A DNA stretch of 64,000 nucleotides from Bimuria novae-zelandiae CBS 107.79 (Eukaryota > Ascomycota > Dothideomycetes > Pleosporales > Didymosphaeriaceae), in NCBI GenBank assembly GCA_010015655.1, contig ML976736.1:210857-274856 (forward strand), written 5' to 3'. The notes beneath the pieces were generated by a model, which did not search any database, was not told the origin of the DNA, and worked only from the letters and a program-made list of their open reading frames with translations. The translations under genes were made by a program, and so were the position numbers. Below are positions 11,788 through 22,509 of this stretch, one piece after another. Position 1 is the first letter of the stretch. Each line of letters begins with the position of its first letter.

Positions 11788-12459
11788 CCGTGGTTTGGCA
11801 GTCAGTGCGCACCGTCACTCGATGCGCAGCTTTTACAAGGAAAAACAAAGAAAATAGGTAATTTTAAAGCCTTATAACTTTTTATCTACGCAATATTAAA
11901 ATATACTTTCTTAATTAAAGTTATATAAAAAGTTAAAATTTTTAAGTTTACAATTTTAGACTTTTAGATGTTAAAGTTTTTTAAAAAGATGGGAAAAAGT
12001 CTAAAAATAGAAGTCTTAAAAATAAGAATTAAAAAATTTTATATAAGGAAATATATAGTTTTAAGCAATTTTAGTATTAGAAAAATTTAACGTATAGTAT
12101 AAAATTATAGATTTCACTTATATAGGGTTAGATTTTTATCGTAAATTTTAAAAGAGATAAGTGAACTCTATAATTTTATACTATAAGTTAAATTTTTCTA
12201 ATACTAAAATTTCTTTATTCTTATTTTTAAGACCTTTATTTTTAGACTTTTTCCTATCTTTTTAAAAAACTTTAATATCTTCAAAATCTAAAATTATCAA
12301 CTTATAAATTTTAACTTTTTATATAACTTTAATTAAGAAAGTATATTTTAATATTGCGTAGATAAAAGGTTATAAGGCTTTAAAATTACTTATTTTCTTT
12401 GGTTTTCCTTGTAAAAGCTGCGCATCGAGTGACGGTGCGCACTGACTGCCAAACCACGG
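11788..12459. mobile_element. 672-bp foldback (near-perfect inverted-repeat) element
   Basis: TA TSD (11786-11787, 12460-12461). The two halves are reverse complements over almost their whole length, about 315-335 bp each, around a small centre near 12121-12158. Outer ends begin CCGTGGTTTGGCAGTCAGTG and hold two iterons (TCAGTGCGCAC, TCGATGCGCAG) 17 bp apart, the same design as P3 and P8. There is no coding potential; the core is very AT-rich. It is best read as a non-autonomous MITE/foldback mobilised by a pogo transposase. A transcript through it would fold into a long hairpin. Confidence 0.85.
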
Positions 12460-12461
12460 TA

Positions 12462-12627
12462 GCGCAGATACAATTCGGGGTTTAGAAATGTGCGATCACG
12501 GGGATTTCGGAGGCTAGACTTCACGTACATAGTGCTAATAAAGCCAGTCTCATCTTGTCTTTACGATAGTAATAACACGAAGTTTCGATTCGTTCCAATT
12601 CTGAAGGGACAATACCTTCTCATCACC
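12462..12627 (+). promoter_or_regulatory. Remaining proximal upstream region of the monooxygenase
   Basis: Only about 166 bp of host-like sequence separates the foldback TSD from the start codon. It has normal base composition. I see no convincing TATA or CCAAT element, so the core promoter may be truncated or displaced by the insertion. The role is inferred from position only. Confidence 0.4.
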
Positions 12628-13917
12628 ATGCCCGATAAACCTCTTCGCATTCTCATTTCTGGTGCAGGCGTAGCTGGGGCCTCGCTGGCCCTCATGCTCG
12701 CCCGCCAACCAGGCTTCAAGATGCAACCGATAATTACAATCATCGAGCGGTCATCTGAACCGCGTAAAACAGGCCAGGCTGTCGACATTCGCGGACCCGG
12801 TGTCGACGTGATGCGCAAGCTTGGTTGGGAGCAAGAGATCAAACGCCGACATACCACTGAGCAAGGGCTGGCCCTCATGGACGGAAAGGGTAACACCAAG
12901 GCGTACTTTCCCGCTACCGGCGACGAGATGGTACAGAGTTCAACCAGCGAGTATGAGATTCTGCGGGGCGAGCTCGTCGGCATGCTTCTGGAGGGCGTCG
13001 ACGAATCGAAAGAGAAAGGTGCTCAAGTCAACGTGGTACACGGTGAGACGATCCAGTCGATGGAGAACCGTGACGATGGGATACACGTCCACTTTTCGCA
13101 CGGCAAGCTCGAGGATCAGAGGTACGACGTCGTCGTTGCCGCCGATGGTATCTCCTCCCGCACGCGATCCATGATCTTCGGCCGCGAAGACAAGCGCGAA
13201 CATGTCAAGCCGTCCGGCATGTATCTCAGCTTCTTCTCCATCCCGCGCATTGACTCGGACGATCGGATCTGGCACTGGGCTAACTTTCCTGGCGGGCTGG
13301 CCATCCATCTGCGCCCGCACCGCAATGAGAAGACAATGGGCGTGTACTTCAGCATATGCACCCCCAAGAAAGAGCGGGATCCCAATATCGAGCCCATCGT
13401 CCATGCAGATGTCGAGACGCAAAAGAAGTACTTGCGACAGGTCTTTGAGAGATCATCGTGTACGTGGCAGCTTAAGCGTTTCCTGGACGGACTCGACGCC
13501 GCAGATGACTTCTATATGTCGCACTCGTCTCAAGTGAAGACACCGCAGTGGGCGAAGGGGCGATGTGTGATTCTCGGAGACGCGGCCTTCGCGACTATGG
13601 GGGTAGGCACGAGTCTTGCCTTGGCTGGCGCGTATTGCATAGCTGGCGAGCTTTCGAAGATCGAAGACGCGAAAGATGTGCCAATGGCGTTGCAGAGATA
13701 TGAAGAGATCTATAAGCCTTATGTAAAGGAGTACGACTGGGAGCTGCGGTTTTTTCCACAGGTGGCGAATCCGCAGACGGTGTGGGGGAATTGGTTATGG
13801 CACGCTTTCGTAGGGATGGTCGCTTTCTTGCGAGTACCCCAACTGATTGTAGTTTTCTCTAAATGGTTTGGGGGAGGCGATAGCAAGGGATGGAAGCTAC
13901 CCGAGTATGGCTGGTGA
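12628..13917 (+). CDS. FAD-dependent monooxygenase, single exon, intact
   Basis: A 429-residue flavoprotein of the UbiH/PHBH (class A) monooxygenase fold, which typically uses NAD(P)H and O2 to hydroxylate a small molecule. Visible motifs: dinucleotide-binding GAGVAG at residues 12-17 with the ribose-binding acid E40 (IIERS); the substrate/FAD loop GQAVDIRG (49-56); the DG motif AADGISSRTR with D173-G174; and the GD motif LGDAAFATMGVGTSLALAGA with G317-D318, contacting FAD. I start at 12628 (CATCACCATGC context, MPDKPLRILISGAG), because the GxGxxG then lies close to the N-terminus as usual; an upstream ATG at 12490 would add 46 unrelated residues. There is no signal peptide; a hydrophobic stretch near the C-terminus (LWHAFVGMVAFLRVPQLIVVF) could be membrane-associated. 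The substrate is unknown. It lies next to a transporter remnant, so a former metabolite pathway is possible but unproven. The foldback element ends 168 bp upstream of the ATG. Confidence 0.93.
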   Translation: MPDKPLRILISGAGVAGASLALMLARQPGFKMQPIITIIERSSEPRKTGQAVDIRGPGVDVMRKLGWEQEIKRRHTTEQGLALMDGKGNTKAYFPATGDEMVQSSTSEYEILRGELVGMLLEGVDESKEKGAQVNVVHGETIQSMENRDDGIHVHFSHGKLEDQRYDVVVAADGISSRTRSMIFGREDKREHVKPSGMYLSFFSIPRIDSDDRIWHWANFPGGLAIHLRPHRNEKTMGVYFSICTPKKERDPNIEPIVHADVETQKKYLRQVFERSSCTWQLKRFLDGLDAADDFYMSHSSQVKTPQWAKGRCVILGDAAFATMGVGTSLALAGAYCIAGELSKIEDAKDVPMALQRYEEIYKPYVKEYDWELRFFPQVANPQTVWGNWLWHAFVGMVAFLRVPQLIVVFSKWFGGGDSKGWKLPEYGW

Positions 13918-14642
13918 TCCACATTGCTCGTGCGTCAGTCTACCAATGTGCATCCGTTAGCTGGGTTTGAGGTGGGTGTCTGGGCGTCATTGCGCTTTGT
14001 TGTCTTACTCAATTTATCAATCTACACTCTGTGAGACTCTCAGAATCACTATTAGAATCAAACCCAAGACCTAATGTATATTTAGTTTTGCGTTCAGAGT
14101 TGAAAATGCTACAAATCGAAATGATATATGGATCGATGAATCAATTTTTCGTCTTCATCTCCTGTACAGCGTATTATCAGTCGTCTTTTTACGAAACCAT
14201 CAAAGCCTTAGTCGCACTACATTCGTCTCATAGATGCGGCTAAAGTGGCGTCTTCTTGCCGAAGTGTTACTTACAACAGGTCTCAATCATGGACCCCTTT
14301 CACAGTACCGTTCACAATGCTTCCCGGTTGCTCCCTTTGTTGGGGCCTTGTTCGCAGATTCTTTCATGACCTCACGAGAATCCAAAAATAGCCCGCTTGG
14401 GCCTATAGTGAGTGAACAATGCCGCGCGTATATACCTAGATAAGGCCACCGTCGTTCCGACTTTTGCAAACCAGACAGCTCTCAACCCGAGAACAAGAGT
14501 CAAAGCTAAAAACCACAAACAAACTCGGATTCTTGATCTTTCCTACAAACCCGAAACCCGAAACGAGTTGTTCCCATCTTCCAGCATTATCTCTCCATTC
14601 TCAACACAAAACACAAATCAACAAAACCAAAACATCAACGAG
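13918..14642. other. Intergenic between the monooxygenase and the BTB-like pseudogene
   Basis: Balanced composition without RIP. Several short overlapping open frames occur on both strands (14031-14243, 14234-14443, 14287-14469, 14412-14732), none with recognisable motifs or consistent codon structure. The region 14480-14640 is CA-rich (CAAACCCGAAACC, CACAAAACACAAATC), resembling a fungal 5' leader directly before the ATG at 14643. Confidence 0.5.
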
Positions 14643-14901
14643 ATGTCTGGATTCTCCGAATTTAAGATCCGTTCTACAGTGAAGCAAGAGCAGTCCCTGC
14701 TGACGCAAAGCATCTGGTTACTGAAGTCATGAACGACACTGTCGACATCCGCCAACTCACTCGTGAGCAGCGAAACGTTTTGCTCTTTAGACCCAATATC
14801 GACATCTTCATCGGCGGTGAGCAAGTTGGCTACGTTCAGAAGCGTGCAGCTATGGCTATGTCGCCTATGCCTAATGACCTCATCCGTAAGCGCCTCAAGA
14901 C
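14643..14901 (+). pseudogene. Hypothetical (possibly BTB/POZ-like) protein, N-terminal half
   Basis: Starts MSGFSEFKI at 14643 after a CA-rich leader. A one-base shift near 14666-14672 moves the frame to the one reading FYSEARAVPADAKHL, which continues through DTVDIRQLTREQR and RPNIDIFIGGEQVGYVQKRA. The segment NIDIFIGGEQ...VQKRAAMAMSP is reminiscent of the first strands and helix of a BTB fold ('DVxxxVGxxxFxxHkxxLxxxSP'); this is a weak match and the family is not certain. The hAT-2 element enters at 14902 after an 8-bp TSD (CTCAAGAC, 14894-14901); the gene resumes at 19788. With one TSD removed, the frame reads RKRLKATKFSF across the junction. Confidence 0.6.
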
Positions 14902-16699
14902 CATACTTGCCTATTTGAATATGCTAAAGTGATAAATATCACATTAAATATATATTCCTTTAGCACTTTAGCACATGTAATATCACTTGTGCTAAAGTAA
15001 TATTATTTATACTATAGCTGTATTACTTAAGAATATCGCCCTGGCACCCTTCGCTAATTAGTAAAACTATATCCTATAGCTAATTACATGTCTAGCTATT
15101 AAGCTTAGATTATACTACTAGGTAAATAATATATTTTTTTCGAAGTTACTAAATATTTATGCCTCATTTTACCTATACTTATTTTATAACTTAATACTGA
15201 TAGTATCTTCTTACCTAATTATTTAATAATAGCATTATTTTATACATTATTACGAATATTTCTATTTAATTACTAACTAGCGTAATACTTAATAACTTTC
15301 CCTTAGAACTATCTAATAATTTATTTAACTTTAGCGCTATTTTCTACATAACTTATCTAAAGAAGAATAAACTAGACTCGCTTAGTAATTAAAGGATAAC
15401 TAGTTAAGTCGTGTATAAATGTCTTTATTACCCCCTTAATAGTCTATAGTTAAATAAAAAGTGTAATAACGCTACTTACTTCGTAAAGCGTAAATATACT
15501 TCTATCTTTAAAATAATAGTGAGCATCTTATACAACTAAGACTTAGAGTTTACTTCGTAATTAAAGTAGCTTTATATAAAAGGCCCTTTTTAGAGTTAAG
15601 TATTAGATGTTATTTTACGCCGCGTCTTTAATTAATAAAAGTATATTAAGTTGGTTGTTAGTCTTCTTACATGTCGACGCTTGCCATTCTCTGTGGGGAA
15701 ATAGGATAAGATGCAGGATATCGTATTAGCATGTAATCTAGTAATTAAAGATCTTCTTCTTACATCCCGCTATGTAGCTATGCGCTATATAACTGCTACT
15801 TTTAACTTTTACTAATCCTAGTTAAAAGCAAAACTTTAGGCGGCCGTGTTAAAGATCTACCTCTTAACTAATCTCTAAACATCGCCTTATTAACTTGGCA
15901 TTATAGCAGTATATGCTAGGTGGATTAATAGTAGCTATTGGCCTAAAAGAACCCTCCTATCTATGCCTAAATATTAATATAGCCTCACTAGCGAGCATTA
16001 GGCAGCCTTAATTATAAAAACAATTAAAAATATAATATTATAAAGTAGATTAGCTATTATACTAGTAATAATACTACTTTTAATAATACCTGCTTAAAAC
16101 ATCTCTCTTAAGCACTATAGGATACGTACGGTATATGTTATTTATAATACTTAATTAAAAGATAACTAATTATTTTATTTAAATATCTTATTACTATAGA
16201 TACTATAGAATCTAATATATTACGTATATTATAAATTTCTTTCTTTAAGCCTTCCTCCTTACGTCCCTAAAGGAAGCTTTAAATGCAGTACTTACCGTCT
16301 TTAGTAACGTAACTAGTCCTAAGATATATAAGTACTTTAACTACGTACTTAATAATACGTTTACTAAAAAATTATTATTTTAGCCTAAAGCTCTAGGGTA
16401 GTAAGAATAATTATTAAATATAATATAAAAGGGCAAGACTAAAAAAGTGCTTAGTAGCTAGCTAATTCTAATAATAATAATTTCCAAAACCAGTAAACTA
16501 TCCTAATAATATATAAACTATATAATATCTCGGTCTACCTTTAGAGCTTATTTATTTATAGTAATTTATAGGAGGAGCGAGTAAGTTTACAGCTAAAGAT
16601 AAATAATAATACCTAATAGAACTTATAGTATACATTAATTAATTATCTTATTTAAAAATAGTTATTAGTTAAGCAATATTTGCATAATTATAATAAAAA

Positions 16700-19400
16700 G
16701 GTTAGTAATAATATTCTTAACTGGTTAAATTAGAATTAATTTAAGAAAATAAATATATTTCTATAACTATTTACTTTAGTAACTTTTTAAGCTAAAAGTA
16801 CGGACTCTATACTATCGCAATCGCTTATAATTATACATAGGCTACTACGCTATTATAAAAAGAAAAAAATTTATAGCTAATTCTAATATCTAGGAAAATT
16901 ACTTAAAACTAAAAATATATAATAACTATATTTTTTATTTAATTAAGATAGGCTAGTTCGTTCCTAATATATATTATACTATAATTAATAATATACTTAT
17001 TTACGCCACCGCTCTCCTCCTTAATCCTTTAAAGCAAGCTAAGTATATTAAATATTACTAGCTATAGTTATAGCACAAGAACGTAATTACTAGTGCCCTT
17101 ACTATTTAAGGGAAAGAGTATAAGTATCTGTATAAAGCTAGGCCTATATAGTTAGCTAGTAAAATATTTAGCTCGTAAAAGCTACTGCTGGACGAGTAAG
17201 ACTCTTTACTTAAACAGATATAACGTGGTTCACCACCGAGCGGACCAACCCCACCGAGCGGGCCACTTTTTAAAAGTCAGTCTATTGCGAAGCGCCTCCT
17301 ACAACACCACTATAATTTACTATAATTCGCAGAATATAGAAATACTATTTAGACTTATCGCTATTAGATGCATCTATAATTTCTACTGCGCAGGTGCGAG
17401 CGTTGTGGCCAGCTTTACCGTAACGTCCGCAGCGCCTCTGCCCACGCACCCTCTTTACAGACTCTTCACCCTCCTTTTGCCCACTACTATCCTTTTTAGC
17501 TATTAAATCGACTACCTCTCTTACTATAAGTGTCTTAGCTGCCTAAATATACTTTCTCTTTTAACTTTTTACCTTTATTACTATCTCTACTACTTTGCGA
17601 AGCCCTACTATTTCTTATTATATTAATACTGTTTCGTGCCCTATTAATGCAACACCTTTATTAAGCTGCCTAATAGCTCTAAGAAGCAGAGAAACTAGTA
17701 AATCTCTATACTTCTATACACGCTTATAAACTAGCGTTAACTAAGCCTCTATCTCGCGGAGGTTGCTTAGTATTTTTAATTTTTATAGGGTATCCTCTGC
17801 ATTAGATAAAGTTAGCGTATAAAAAACTATATTAAGTCTTAATAACACCGCCTCTAGGTCGTGTAAGACTAATTTAGCGCCTCTAAAGCCTGCGCAGATG
17901 TTCGCCTTTATTATTACCTTTTTAAAAGCTATTTTAAAGGCTAGTAGAAAGGCCTCCTTCTTAATCTACTTAGTGCTATACTATGCTAAGCTACTAATCT
18001 TATTGCTATACGCCTGCTTTAAAGGCGAAAAATAACCCACATTAAGTGGCTACAAGAGGTGTGATAAGTGTAAAGGTATACAAAGAATAATAATCTTCTC
18101 TTCCTTATAGTATTTATAGAATTCGTGTGAGCAGTAGCTCTCGTAATTATCTATAATTAGTAGCTAGTATGCACCTAAACTACGCGCCTTAGTATAGGTA
18201 TTAAAGTGCCTTAGTTAGGCAAGGCTAAGCTTGTTTAACGTCTAGCTATTAGGACTAACTTTAATAACCTAGTCTTAGGGTAGATTGTGGAACTAGGACG
18301 TAATTAGAACCTTACTAGAAAAGATAAAAAAGGGTAGTAAAGCCTAGCCTTTAGCGCTAACACCCTAGATATTAGTAACCTACCTATAGTTACTAGGTTA
18401 AATCTTCTTTAGGTTGCTTCGCTTCTTAGAGCCTGTAAAGACTATCTAACCCTGTATTACCCCTATTATAAAGCCTGTCTTGTCGAAGTTATACGTGTTG
18501 TCATCAGCGATACCGTACTTAGCCTTAGTATTAGTAACTAGCTTAAACTAGGGCGTTATAATACGTAGATCTTTATTTAGGGCTTACTAATAATTATGTA
18601 AATAGCTCCTTTAAAGCTTAATTTCTGGCGTACGCGTCTTAAGCCTGTCTATCTAGTACTTACTAATAGGCTATCTACCACGCTTAGTAAGTAAATTATT
18701 AGCTATATTTTAGACTATATCCCTTATTACACCTATTCCTCGCTAGTTAAGCTTAAGTATACGTTAGACTAGAGCTTCCTCCTCTAGCATAGTTAGCTTC
18801 TTTAAGTTAGGCTCGCGATCGCGTCGAGAGAGGGCTCCTTAGCGTTATTATTATACTATTATTTAAGGCACGCTAAAGGCTATAATAACACGTCTTTTAC
18901 TTTTATCGCAATCTTTAATTATAGCTTAAATAGCAAGCTATAGTGCGTTTTTAGTATAAGGTTATTGCGCGTTATATTGTAATGGCATTATAGTATAAGC
19001 TAGAGGTGGGCTGCATTTAGCAAAGTTGGCCCGCTTGGTGGGGTTGGTCCGCTCGGTGGGGTTGGCCCGCTCGGTGGTGAACCACGTTACGTTATAGATA
19101 ATTTAACTAATATAATAAATTATTTTAAAGCCTTTATTAAGGTAGTACTTATTAAAATAAATAGTTTACTACTTTAACAGTAGTTTTATAAGAATTAGCG
19201 GAAGGCTTATCCTTAACTAAATTAAATAGCTATCAATATTTATTAATCCCGCCGAAATTAGCTAATCTAGAATTTATTTTCTTTAGTAGTTAACGTACTC
19301 TCTCCTAGAATAGAGAGCGGATAGCTTATAAGAATCTAAAAAAAAGTTAAATATATTAGTAACTAGCTGCGTAAAAGGCATATTTAAAAGGCTACTTATA
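16700..19400 (+). pseudogene. hAT-2 transposase remnant, interrupted by P2
   Basis: Before P2 (about 17005-17220) the frame reads YATALLLNPLKQAKYIKYY, the hAT motif just upstream of the dimerisation domain. After P2 (about 19190-19360) it continues with AYP.LN.IAINIY...NRERIAYKNLKK, resembling the hAT C-terminal dimerisation domain (usually 'YPxLxxxAxxIxSIP...RxxLxxxxxExxxxLK'). The order across the insertion shows that P2 landed within the transposase gene. The 5' part (15000-16700) is too RIP-mutated to read. All visible stops are TAA/TAG. Confidence 0.7.
17223..19087 (-). mobile_element. P2, pogo/Fot-type transposon nested in hAT-2
   Basis: TA TSD (17221-17222, 19088-19089). TIR begins ACGTGGTTCACCACCGAGCG, with CACCGAGCGG repeated 18 bp apart. 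The minus strand conceptually encodes a DDE_1 transposase between about 18560 and 17950: NTYNFDKTGFIIGVI (first Asp), VFTGSKKRSNLKK, SNYR.VTNI, LLIIDNYESYCSHEF (second Asp) and IPLHLSHLL.PLNVGYFSPLK (third Asp as Asn). Numerous stops; inactive. Confidence 0.85.
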
Positions 19401-19526
19401 GTAGTATAGGTATAATTACTAACACAGATCTTAATAGCAGTAATAATAATAACTTAGTTATTAATTTTAATTAACACTAGCGTGTAATAACGTAGATAGA
19501 TTAATTATTTCTGTACACCTTATTTG

Positions 19527-19712
19527 TGATATTCACAGGTGATAGGACGATATCACAGGTACTAGGGCAATATTACAGGTGCTAAAGTGCTAAAGTGATA
19601 TCACATGTGCTAGGGCGATATCACATGTGCTAGGGCGATATCACATGTGCTAGGGCGATATCACATGTGCTAAGGTAATATCACATTTGCTAAAGCGCTA
19701 AAGTGATATTCT
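19527..19712. repeat. Subterminal tandem repeat of hAT-2 with palindromic core
   Basis: Roughly seven to nine copies of a 20-bp unit (GATATCACATGTGCTAGGGC), exact in the centre (about 19597-19660) and diverged to both sides. Each unit contains two palindromes, GATATC and CACATGTG. Related units (GCTAAAGTAATATTA, TAGCACATGTAATATCAC) lie near the left end at 14960-15005. Probably transposase-binding repeats. Confidence 0.8.
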
Positions 19713-19787
19713 AGCACACTTTATTCCTTTTGGAATATGAATATGAATATGACGCTAGCACATGTGATATCACAATAGGCAAGTATG

Positions 19788-20376
19788 CTCAAGGCCACCA
19801 AGTTCAGCTTCTAGGAAGGCTCTGTGGACTTTCAGGCCATGAAGACTATCTTGCACTACTTTCCCGCCCACTTCTTGGGTGGTGAGACGGTACGAAAGAT
19901 CCCGATGGGCAAGAATTTCACGGAGGCAGCCTAAAATCTTCTGCGCCGGAGCTACTTTCGGACTGTAATTTTATGGACACATATGCATACCTGAACCATA
20001 GTATCGATCTTGAAGATGCCCTACTTTCGTACCAGGCGCTCTACGTCCTGCTTACGTCGGTGGCGTTTGTTGACAAGCTTTTCACCCACGTCGCTAACTG
20101 CTACGCACACCTTCAATACAAGCAGATCCCCGACCCGGAGGACTTCGCTTGCTTCTTGGAGGCTCATTCCACACTTGCCAAGGCAATGAGCGACATTGAT
20201 GCTCGTCACGGAGCTGAGCGCAAGGCTCACGCCCGAGGGAAGCGTGAGCAATTCTGTGAGGAGGCCCGCCAGAAGTATGAAGAGCAGGAAAAGGCTCGTA
20301 AGGCCGAGGAAAGAAGGCGGCAAAGGTTCGCCAGGCCGAGGAGAAGTACGAGGAACTCGTTTTGAATGAGGAATAG
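19788..20376 (+). pseudogene. Hypothetical (possibly BTB/POZ-like) protein, C-terminal half
   Basis: Continuation of the gene at 14643. The frame opens with KATKFSF, then a TAG where Gln is expected, then EGSVDFQAMKTILHYFPAHF, GGETVRKIPMGKNF, and another stop at a Gln codon. Frameshifts occur near 19935-19970, after which the frame from 19973 reads YAYLNHSIDLEDALLSY, TSVAFVDKLFTHVANCYAHL and PDPEDFACFLEAH. It ends in a highly charged coiled coil (about 20200-20330: EQFCEEARQKYEEQEKARKA). A last frameshift near 20330 leads to EEKYEELVLNEE and TAG at 20374-20376. The P3 element starts 5 bp after that stop. Function unknown. At least three shifts and two stops make it a pseudogene independent of the hAT insertion. 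Confidence 0.65.
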
Positions 20377-20381
20377 TACTA

Positions 20382-22507
20382 CCGTGCCTCGGCAGTCAGT
20401 GCAACACGTCAGTCAATGCAACACCCCACCATGCAACGTACCAACTTTCACGCGCCGCATCCCCACCAATATGGATCCAATCAAGGCAGCAATTACAGCA
20501 ATCGAATCGCAAGAGCCAGGAGCATCTTTTTCATATAGAAAAATTGCAAAAGAATATGGTGTTGTACTTTCTACATTGACGCGCTGGCACTAAGGCGTCA
20601 CGTAGGCGCGTGCAGATACCGACTCTACACGTCGAAATCTCAGCCTATAGCAAGAATCAGAGCTCCTACGATATATTAGAGGCCTTACTAAACGTGGCCT
20701 TCCTCCTACACGGCAAATGATACAAAGCTTTGCCTCTACTATAGCCAAAAAGGAGGTTAGCTTATCATAGGTTGATCGCTTTGTGAGGCGCCACCCTGAA
20801 TCCTTGATATCACGATGGACGACCGGCATCGACAGCAATCGCCATAAAGCTGACTCCCTAGGCAAATATGAGGACTACTTTCAGCTTCTACAGCAAAAGA
20901 TTGGCCAGTATCAGATCGAGACTCAGCATATATACAATATAGACGAAAAAGGCTGCCTGCTCGGCATCACCTCCCGCTTAAAGAGGATCTTTGATAGACC
21001 TCTGTACGAGAGCAAGGCAGTAAGGCAAGCTATTTAGGATAGTAGCCGTGAATGGATATCGATTATCGCTTGCATATGCGCCGACGGATCTGCCCTAGAT
21101 CCAGCTCTAATCTATCAGGCCACCTCTACAGATATACAATCAAGTTGGATAGAGGACCTCAACCCTTAACATTATTAAGTCTTTATTACCGTATTAGAAT
21201 CTGGCTAGACGAATAATTAGATAGGCCTTGCATAGCTTTAACAGGTGTTTAATCGCCTCACAAAGTCAAAAGCTGGACGATTATATCGACTATTAATCCT
21301 TAATAGCCATGGATCTTACGTTACTATGGATTTTATCAACTTTTGCGATCGTAATAAGATCCTGTTAGCTATCTATCCACCACATTCGACCTATACGCTG
21401 CAGCCTCTAGATGTCTGCATGTTTAAGCCTCTATTAATAGCATATTTAAACGAGCTATTAGCCTTCTTATAAGATAGCCTAGGAATAGCCTTTATTACTA
21501 AAAGGGACTTCTTTAGCTTATTCTAAAAGGTCTAGGTTAGTACTATAAGGTAGCTATTAGTACTCCGGGCCTTTAAGGCTACTAGCCTATTACCTCTATA
21601 TCTAGAAGTTATCCTTAAGCGGTTTAACAACGATCACGTACCTAAGTAAGAATTACGAAAAAGCTTAATCTTAGTACTTAGCGCATTAGATTAGAGGAAA
21701 ATTAATAGGCTTCTAAAAGCTTATATTAATGTAGGGGCTAGTAATGTGGCTAAAAAGCTAAGTCGAACTATATACTTAATCTCTACACGAGCACAGCTTG
21801 CAGAGCATGAAAATTAGGGCCTACGAAAGGCCCTAACTATCTAAAAGAAACGCTTAAAGCGAGGCAGGCCTCTGCCTTTTAATTAGCCTTATAAGGATTA
21901 AGGGGGATCTGTTTTCGTGTCACCCTATCGCGTTTAGCGGGTACGTAATTGTTTACATAAAAAAGATGCTAAAGCGTAGTAACTATAGCTTTAAAAACGT
22001 AAGCAAGTAGAGGCACGTTAGGCTAGCTAGTAGCTTAAAATAAGGCTACTCTAAAAAAGGCGTATTACTTAAGTAGCTGCTAAAGATACACGCGCGAAGC
22101 AAAGGGCTAATAAAGCTATAGAGCAACGCCTTAAGTAATAGGCCTGTAAGACACAAAGTTAACTTTAAAAATAGATTAAAATACCTAAATTAGTAAACAA
22201 GAAGGCTTTAAAGCCTCTTAGTAAGCCTACTAAGAAAAAACAGCCTTAGCGTAAGGCTATAAATATTAATAAGGCCTTATCTGTTGCATCCGCCTCACAG
22301 TCGCGTAGAGGCCGAATCATTAGAACACTAAGTAGATATTAATAATCTAAGTAGCTAGCAATTATCTACAGGCCTCAGAGACCCCAAATCCAGAAAATCT
22401 CGTAATAATATTAATTATAGGTGGCTCAGCAGCTTCATGTTGCTGGCCGAGCGATCTTGTTGGGGTGTTGCATTGACTGACGTGTTGCACTGACTGCCGA
22501 GGCACAG
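20382..22507 (+). mobile_element. P3, pogo/Fot-type transposon
   Basis: TA TSD (20380-20381, 22508-22509). About 45-bp TIRs begin CCGTGCCTCGGCAGTCAGTG at the left; the right end differs by C/T at the second base. Iterons GTCAGTGCAACAC and GTCAATGCAACAC are 17 bp apart. Its right TA is also the left TA of P4, so the two elements abut. One plus-strand transposase gene inside. Confidence 0.92.
20471..22290 (+). pseudogene. P3 transposase (DDE_1), RIP-inactivated
   Basis: The start context CCACCAATATGGATCC is shared with P4 and P9. The N-terminal helix-turn-helix reads DPIKAAITAIESQEPG and YRKIAKEYGVVLSTLTRWH; then a second HTH (CENP-B-like) with RYIRGLTKRGLPPTRQMIQ; and a DDE domain with YNIDEKGCLLGI (first Asp), ADGSALDPALIYQ, LLILNSHGSYVTM (second Asp as Asn) and PPHSTYTLQPLDVCMFKPL (third Asp). 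The C-terminus is Lys-rich. Stops are TAA/TAG at Q/W positions. Transposases of this class cut and paste at TA dinucleotides. Confidence 0.85.
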
Positions 22508-22509
22508 TA

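Larger units (their letters stand above)
14902..19787 (+). mobile_element. hAT-2 DNA transposon (about 3.0 kb without nested P2)
   Basis: The TIR CATACTTGCCTATT is at the left (14902-14915) and inverted at the right (19774-19787). The 8-bp TSD is CTCAAGAC (14894-14901) versus CTCAAGGC (19788-19795); the single G/A difference is what RIP would cause. The ends carry GATATCACATGTGC-type subterminal repeats. The plus-strand interior encodes hAT transposase fragments. Pogo P2 (17223-19087) is nested inside. The host gene is in frame across the empty site, supporting these ends. Confidence 0.85.

Noticed and set aside
12490..12627. Upstream ATG at 12490 as the start of the monooxygenase
   Set aside because: It would add 46 residues before the FAD-binding motif with no family counterpart; the ATG at 12628 has a better context and a normal N-terminus.
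14894..19797. TATGCT at both ends of hAT-2 as its target duplication
   Set aside because: The duplication CTCAAGRC just outside the 14-bp TIR restores the host reading frame, whereas TATGCT lies inside the element and gives no matching terminal repeats.
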